Source of the DNA: Opitutia bacterium UBA4654 | Lineage (GTDB): Bacteria; Verrucomicrobiota; Verrucomicrobiia; Opitutales; Intestinicryptomonadaceae | DNA: 7,382 nt | Assembly (NCBI GenBank): GCA_002405555.1 | Contig: DHMA01000150.1 | Coordinates: 1-7,382 of the forward strand | Direction: 5' to 3' | Part shown: positions 4,591-7,382 of the stretch, one piece after another | Layout: every line of letters begins with the position of its first letter | How positions within the stretch are numbered: position 1 is the first letter of the stretch | Translations under genes and position numbers: made by a program | Notes under the pieces: generated by a model | Told to the model about the DNA's origin: nothing | Database searches by the model: none | What the model saw: the letters and a program-made list of their open reading frames with translations, nothing else

Positions 4591-5763
4591 GTGAAAAGAA
4601 TTCTGATAGCAAACGTAGGTTCGACAAGCTACAAGTACACGGTTTTCGACGTGTCGGAAACGTGCAAAGAGCTTGTGCGCGGCGGAATCGAAAGAGTCTC
4701 CGACTACGAACTTGCGATTGCGCGCTCGCTCGAAGACTTGGCGGAAAAGGGCATTCCGAAAGAGTCGATTGACGCCGTTGCGTTCAAGACGGTCTTGGGT
4801 AAAGACCTGTCGGGACTGCGCGACGCCGACTCCAAAGTGCTCGACGCCCTCGAAGCCATGAGCTACGTTGCGCCCGCGCACAACCCGCCCTATGCGGCGG
4901 CGATACGCGCGTTCGCAAAGGTTCTTCCGTCGGCGCGGGGCGTGGTGCTGTTCGAAACGTCGTTCTACCGCTGGGCGGACGCGGCGTGGAAACGCTACGC
5001 CGTGCCGAAAAGCTGGGACGAAATCGGAATTCGCAGAAACGGCTTCCACGGGGCGAGCCACAAATTCGCCGCCGAACGCGTCGCGGAGCTTTGCGGAGAG
5101 GCCGAGGCCGCCGAAAGCGCGCGCATGCTGTACGTCAACGACGGGCCGATGAAGCTTGCAAAACCGTTCAGAATGGTGAACTGCCACTTGGGCGGGTCGT
5201 CGTCGGTTTGCGGCATACTAAACGGCGCGGCGGTCGGTTCGAGCATGGGCTTCACGCCCCAGAGCGGACTTCCCCAAAACAACAGAGTGGGCGACTTGGA
5301 CTCGATGGCGATTCCCTTCGCAATGAAAACGCTGGGAATTACCGCCGAAGAGGCGGCGTCGGAACTGTCCAAAAAAGGCGGGCTTCTCGGAATAAGCGGC
5401 GTCTCCAACGACATGCGCGACGTCCGCGCGGCGGCGGAGGCGGGCAACCGCGACGCGGAGCTTGCGATAGACGTTCTGGCGTATGCGGCGAGGTCGTACA
5501 TCGGGCAGTTCATGGCGCAAATGGGCGGCTTGGACGCAATCGGGTTCAGCGGCGGAATAGCCGAAAACAACCCGTGGCTCAGGGCGAAAATTCTCGAACC
5601 GCTCGCGGGCTTGGGCGTCGTAGTTGACGCGGAGAAAAATTCGAAACTCGTAAAGGCGGAGGGCGTGTTCTCTTCGCCGGATTCCAAAATAAAGGCGGTC
5701 GCGGTCGTCGCAAACGAGGAAATCGTGATAGCGCGCGAGGTCGCGGGATACCTGAAAAAATAA
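4591..5763 (+). CDS. ackA: Acetate kinase family enzyme (acyl phosphate to acid plus ATP), divergent subfamily
   Basis: A 390-residue ASKHA-fold kinase. It starts at GTG, with AGGA four bases upstream. Family motifs are ILIANVGSTSYKY (4-16, N8), APAHNPP (94-100, H97), GFHGASH (151-157, H153), HLGGSSSVCGI (199-209, H199), GSSMGFTPQSGLP (216-228), NRVGDLD (231-237, R232), GLLGISG (264-270), GGIAENN (321-327) and ANEE (374-377, E376). Compared with the Methanosarcina thermophila enzyme, the position of Arg91 is Lys66 (AFKTV), that of Asp148 is Glu122 (FETSF), and the stretch between the two His motifs is about 18 residues longer, with an extra loop near 170-193. I recall similar substitutions in planctomycete homologs, so this may be a PVM subfamily rather than a defect. 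No targeting extension is seen at either end, so it is probably cytosolic, making ATP from the acyl phosphate that leaves the shell. It lies between shell genes. Confidence 0.9.
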   Translation: MKRILIANVGSTSYKYTVFDVSETCKELVRGGIERVSDYELAIARSLEDLAEKGIPKESIDAVAFKTVLGKDLSGLRDADSKVLDALEAMSYVAPAHNPPYAAAIRAFAKVLPSARGVVLFETSFYRWADAAWKRYAVPKSWDEIGIRRNGFHGASHKFAAERVAELCGEAEAAESARMLYVNDGPMKLAKPFRMVNCHLGGSSSVCGILNGAAVGSSMGFTPQSGLPQNNRVGDLDSMAIPFAMKTLGITAEEAASELSKKGGLLGISGVSNDMRDVRAAAEAGNRDAELAIDVLAYAARSYIGQFMAQMGGLDAIGFSGGIAENNPWLRAKILEPLAGLGVVVDAEKNSKLVKAEGVFSSPDSKIKAVAVVANEEIVIAREVAGYLKK

Positions 5764-5781
5764 AATTTAATAACTAAAAAA

Positions 5782-5790
5782 AAGGCAAAA
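5782..5790 (+). promoter_or_regulatory. Ribosome site with AAGGCAAAA leader, third BMC-H gene
   Basis: The AAGG core lies seven bases before the ATG at 5793, in a 29-base A-rich gap after the kinase gene. It is identical over nine bases to the leaders at 3992 and 6467. Confidence 0.55.
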
Positions 5791-5792
5791 AA

Positions 5793-6083
5793 ATGGCAAA
5801 CGCAATCGGTATATTGGAAACACAGGGAATGGTAGCCCTCGTAAAGGGCGTAGACGCAATGCTCAAAGCGGCGAGCGTAAGCTTGGCGGGGCAGTACAAG
5901 GACGTCGGCAGCGCGTACATGAGCGCGGCGGTCGTCGGCGACGTTGCGTCGGTAAAGGCGGCGGTCGAAGCGGGAGCTACGGCGGCAGGCGAAGTCGGCA
6001 AGGTTTGCAGCGTGCACGTAATCGCGCGTCCGAACGAAAACACCGAAGCCATTCTCGCGCCCAAAGCGGCTTCCAAGAAATAA
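5793..6083 (+). CDS. BMC-H hexameric shell protein 3 (divergent pore)
   Basis: A 96-residue BMC-domain protein. Motifs are AIGILETQGM (4-13), DAMLKAASVSLAG (21-33, K25), VVGDVASVKAAVEAG (47-61) and VHVIARPNEN (74-83, R79). The pore loop reads DVGSAYMSAAVVGD: S40 is retained, but the following Gly is Ala and the loop is one residue longer than in the other two paralogs. The usual IVRGDV is AVVGDV, so Arg is lost. The conserved RPH is RPN. The C-terminus is a short basic tail (PKAASKK). It is the most divergent of the three shell hexamers here and may form a different pore. It is co-transcribed with the kinase upstream and the pentamer gene downstream (18-base gap). Confidence 0.94.
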   Translation: MANAIGILETQGMVALVKGVDAMLKAASVSLAGQYKDVGSAYMSAAVVGDVASVKAAVEAGATAAGEVGKVCSVHVIARPNENTEAILAPKAASKK

Positions 6084-6101
6084 AAACGGAAACGTTCCGA
6101 C

Positions 6102-6413
6102 ATGTATCTTGCAAAGGTCATAGGGCAGGTTGTCGCCACGCAGAAGGACGACAAGCTCAGAGGCAGCAGACTTTTGGTGCTGCGTCCGTTGCAGATTGAC
6201 GGCGAAAAATCCGCAAAGCTCGTCGAGAGCAAGAGCACGATAGTCGCGGTCGACAACTGCGGCGCGGGGACGGGGCAGATTGTCCTGTTCGCGTCGGGGT
6301 CGAGCGCGCGTCAGGCGGAGGGCATGAAGGCACTTCCGATTGACGCTGCGGTCATCGGGCTTGTAGACAGCGTTGAGGCGTTTTCGCAGGAAGTTTTCAA
6401 AGTCGAAAAATAA
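6102..6413 (+). CDS. BMC-P pentameric shell vertex protein (EutN/CcmL family)
   Basis: A 103-residue protein that forms pentamers capping the vertices of the polyhedral shell. Signatures are MYLAKVIGQVVATQKDDKLRG (1-21), LLVLRPL (24-30), VAVDNCGAGTGQIVLFASGSSAR (48-70) and PIDAAVIGLVDSV (79-91), all typical of EutN/CcmL. Length is normal. PVM-type loci usually carry several BMC-P genes, so others may lie downstream. The ribosome site is weak (no clear AGG in the 18-base gap), suggesting reduced or coupled translation, which would suit the low copy number needed for vertices. Immediately after its stop comes a small GC-rich hairpin. Confidence 0.94.
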   Translation: MYLAKVIGQVVATQKDDKLRGSRLLVLRPLQIDGEKSAKLVESKSTIVAVDNCGAGTGQIVLFASGSSARQAEGMKALPIDAAVIGLVDSVEAFSQEVFKVEK

Positions 6414-6427
6414 GCGGCGCAAGCCGC
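6414..6427 (+). promoter_or_regulatory. GCGGC-GCAA-GCCGC hairpin with GNRA-type loop
   Basis: A perfect 5-bp GC stem with the loop GCAA starts at the first base after the BMC-P stop. There is no T run after it, so it is not an intrinsic terminator. It lies in the longest gap within the visible operon (63 bases) and could be an RNA processing or stability element separating shell from enzyme messages. This is inference. Confidence 0.4.
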
Positions 6428-6466
6428 GCTACCAAATTGGGAACGCGGCGTCGCAAAAATTTAAGG

Positions 6467-6475
6467 AAGGCAAAA
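6467..6475 (+). promoter_or_regulatory. Ribosome site with AAGGCAAAA leader, aldehyde dehydrogenase gene
   Basis: AAGG lies six bases before the ATG at 6477, with a further AAGGA just upstream (6463-6467). It selects this start, which also gives a proper N-terminal targeting helix. Confidence 0.6.
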
Positions 6476-6476
6476 C

Positions 6477-7382
6477 ATGGGCATAAATTTGGACGAAGCC
6501 ACGCTCAGACAGATAGTGCGCGGCGTAATCGAGCAAATGGGCGGGGCGCAGGGCGCGCAGCAGTGCCGTTGCGGCGGCTCGGCTCCCGCAATAGTGCATT
6601 CAACCCCCATAAACGGGATTTTCCCCGACGCGAAGTCGGCGGCGGAGGCCGCGTTCGACGGGTACAAACAACTTTGCAAGGGCGGTTTCGAAGCCCGCAA
6701 GGCGGTGGTGGACATAGTGAAGTCGATGACGGTCGCCAACGCGAAGGAGTGGGGCACTTTCGAATACAACGAAACGAAAATCGGCAAGCTCGAACACAAA
6801 ATCGGCAAGCTTGAAATCGTAAAACTCGTCCCCGGCGTCGAGTGGATTCGCCCCGACGCGTACAGCGGCGACCACGGAATCATGCTCGAAGAGTACACAC
6901 CCTACGGGGTCATCGGCGCGATTACGCCCGTCACGCACTCGATTCCCACGATTGCCGGCAACATCATCAACATGGTAGCCGCGGGCAACGCGATTGTCTT
7001 CAACCCGCACCCCGGCGGCGTCAAGAGCGCGGTCAAGGCGATTTCGGCGTTCAACGCGGAAATCGAAAAACGCCTCGGCATACGCAACCTGATTTGCTGC
7101 GTCGGCAACCCGACGCTCGAATCGTTCGACGCAATCTGCAAGAGCGATTTGGTCTCGATAATGTGCATTACGGGCGGCCCCGGGGTCGTCAAGGCGGCGA
7201 TGCTTTCGGGCAAAAAGTCCATTTGCGCAGGCCCGGGCAATCCCCCCGTGATTGTCGACGACACAGTCGACCTGAACAAGGCGGCCGCCGACATCATCGC
7301 GGGCGGTTGCTTCGACAACAACCTGCTTTGCATAGGCGAAAAGGAAATCTTCGTCCTCGAAAGCGTAGCCGACGCGTTCATG
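6477..7382 (+). CDS. CoA-acylating aldehyde dehydrogenase of the microcompartment (PduP-like, 3' partial)
   Basis: The first 302 residues are visible; the gene runs off the right edge, with perhaps 150-200 residues missing by comparison with the family. It oxidises an aldehyde with NAD+ and CoA to acyl-CoA, by context probably lactaldehyde to lactyl-CoA. Residues 4-22 form an amphipathic helix (NLDEATLRQIVRGVIEQMG), a likely encapsulation peptide. A Gly/Ala linker with a CRC motif (C30, C32) leads to the catalytic domain from about residue 47. PduP-like motifs are ETKIGKLEHKI (99-109), YTPYGVIGAITPVTHSIPT (140-158), AAGNAIVFNPHPG (168-180), TGGPGVVKAA (232-241), AGPGNPPVIVD (251-261) and FDNNLLCIGEKE (279-290), with catalytic Cys285. 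The usual Asn of TPxTN is His154. The start was not listed among simple ORFs because the gene lacks a stop in the window. Confidence 0.92.
   Translation, partial: MGINLDEATLRQIVRGVIEQMGGAQGAQQCRCGGSAPAIVHSTPINGIFPDAKSAAEAAFDGYKQLCKGGFEARKAVVDIVKSMTVANAKEWGTFEYNETKIGKLEHKIGKLEIVKLVPGVEWIRPDAYSGDHGIMLEEYTPYGVIGAITPVTHSIPTIAGNIINMVAAGNAIVFNPHPGGVKSAVKAISAFNAEIEKRLGIRNLICCVGNPTLESFDAICKSDLVSIMCITGGPGVVKAAMLSGKKSICAGPGNPPVIVDDTVDLNKAAADIIAGGCFDNNLLCIGEKEIFVLESVADAFM
6777..6815 (+). repeat. Near-perfect 18-bp direct repeat, 21-base period, inside the dehydrogenase gene
   Basis: The copies at 6777-6794 and 6798-6815 differ at one base and encode KIGKLE twice, separated by His. Recalled PduP sequences align through this stretch without a length change, so the repeat was probably made by local conversion or convergence rather than by insertion. 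Confidence 0.55.

Noticed and set aside
4438..5187. 249-residue open frame on the minus strand
   Set aside because: Spans the junction of the second BMC-H and the kinase in antisense; no recognisable features.
4995..6422. 475-residue open frame on the minus strand
   Set aside because: Antisense to the kinase, BMC-H and BMC-P genes, all of which have clear family motifs on the plus strand.
1..7382. CRISPR array, tRNA, rRNA or insertion sequence
   Set aside because: No regularly spaced repeats, cloverleaf-like sequence, ribosomal RNA motif, transposase or long terminal inverted repeat was seen on reading both strands.

Overview
The window looks like a piece of a chromosome from the Planctomycetota-Verrucomicrobiota group, most likely a verrucomicrobial bacterium. 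This rests on gene content and recalled family resemblance, not on a search. The coding sequence is GC-rich with strong third-position bias, which produces many long shadow reading frames. The one long gene-free stretch (2896-3285) is clearly AT-rich. Translation starts mostly use short AAGG-type ribosome sites.

Left part (1-2310): two co-oriented genes. The first is open at the left edge: helical, glycine/serine-rich, resembling the C-terminal end of a phage tail tape-measure-like protein. The second, directly abutting it, is a 321-residue protein I do not recognise. They look like a phage or phage-derived structural module. A third start (2073) overlaps the end of the second gene, but its frame appears broken and the module ends in a degraded stretch.

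Middle (2302-3285): on the minus strand is the N-terminal part of a multi-pass membrane 4Fe-4S (NapH/polyferredoxin-like) protein. Family resemblance stops at about residue 189, next to the end of the phage-like module, so the gene appears cut by an insertion, a deletion or an assembly join. Next comes an AT-rich region with several inverted repeats, a candidate promoter on each strand, and a palindrome just before the next gene.

Right part (3286-7382): a plus-strand operon for a bacterial microcompartment, in the order PduL-type phosphotransacylase, BMC-H, BMC-H, acetate kinase-like enzyme, BMC-H, BMC-P (EutN/CcmL), CoA-acylating aldehyde dehydrogenase (cut by the right edge). This gene set matches the PVM-type microcompartment known in Planctomycetota and Verrucomicrobiota, which processes the lactaldehyde released from L-fucose and L-rhamnose. 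Expected chemistry: aldehyde plus CoA to acyl-CoA (dehydrogenase), acyl-CoA to acyl phosphate with CoA recycling inside the shell (PduL), and acyl phosphate plus ADP to acid plus ATP (kinase). The aldolase, the alcohol/lactate dehydrogenase and further BMC-P genes usual in such loci are not in this window and would be expected downstream.

The most interesting details are: three BMC-H paralogs with three different pore loops, one lacking the usual edge arginine; a kinase with Lys and Glu at two classic active-site positions; a dehydrogenase with His at the usual oxyanion-hole Asn; near-matching N-terminal helices on PduL and the dehydrogenase that look like encapsulation peptides; and the truncated Fe-S gene at the phage-like boundary.
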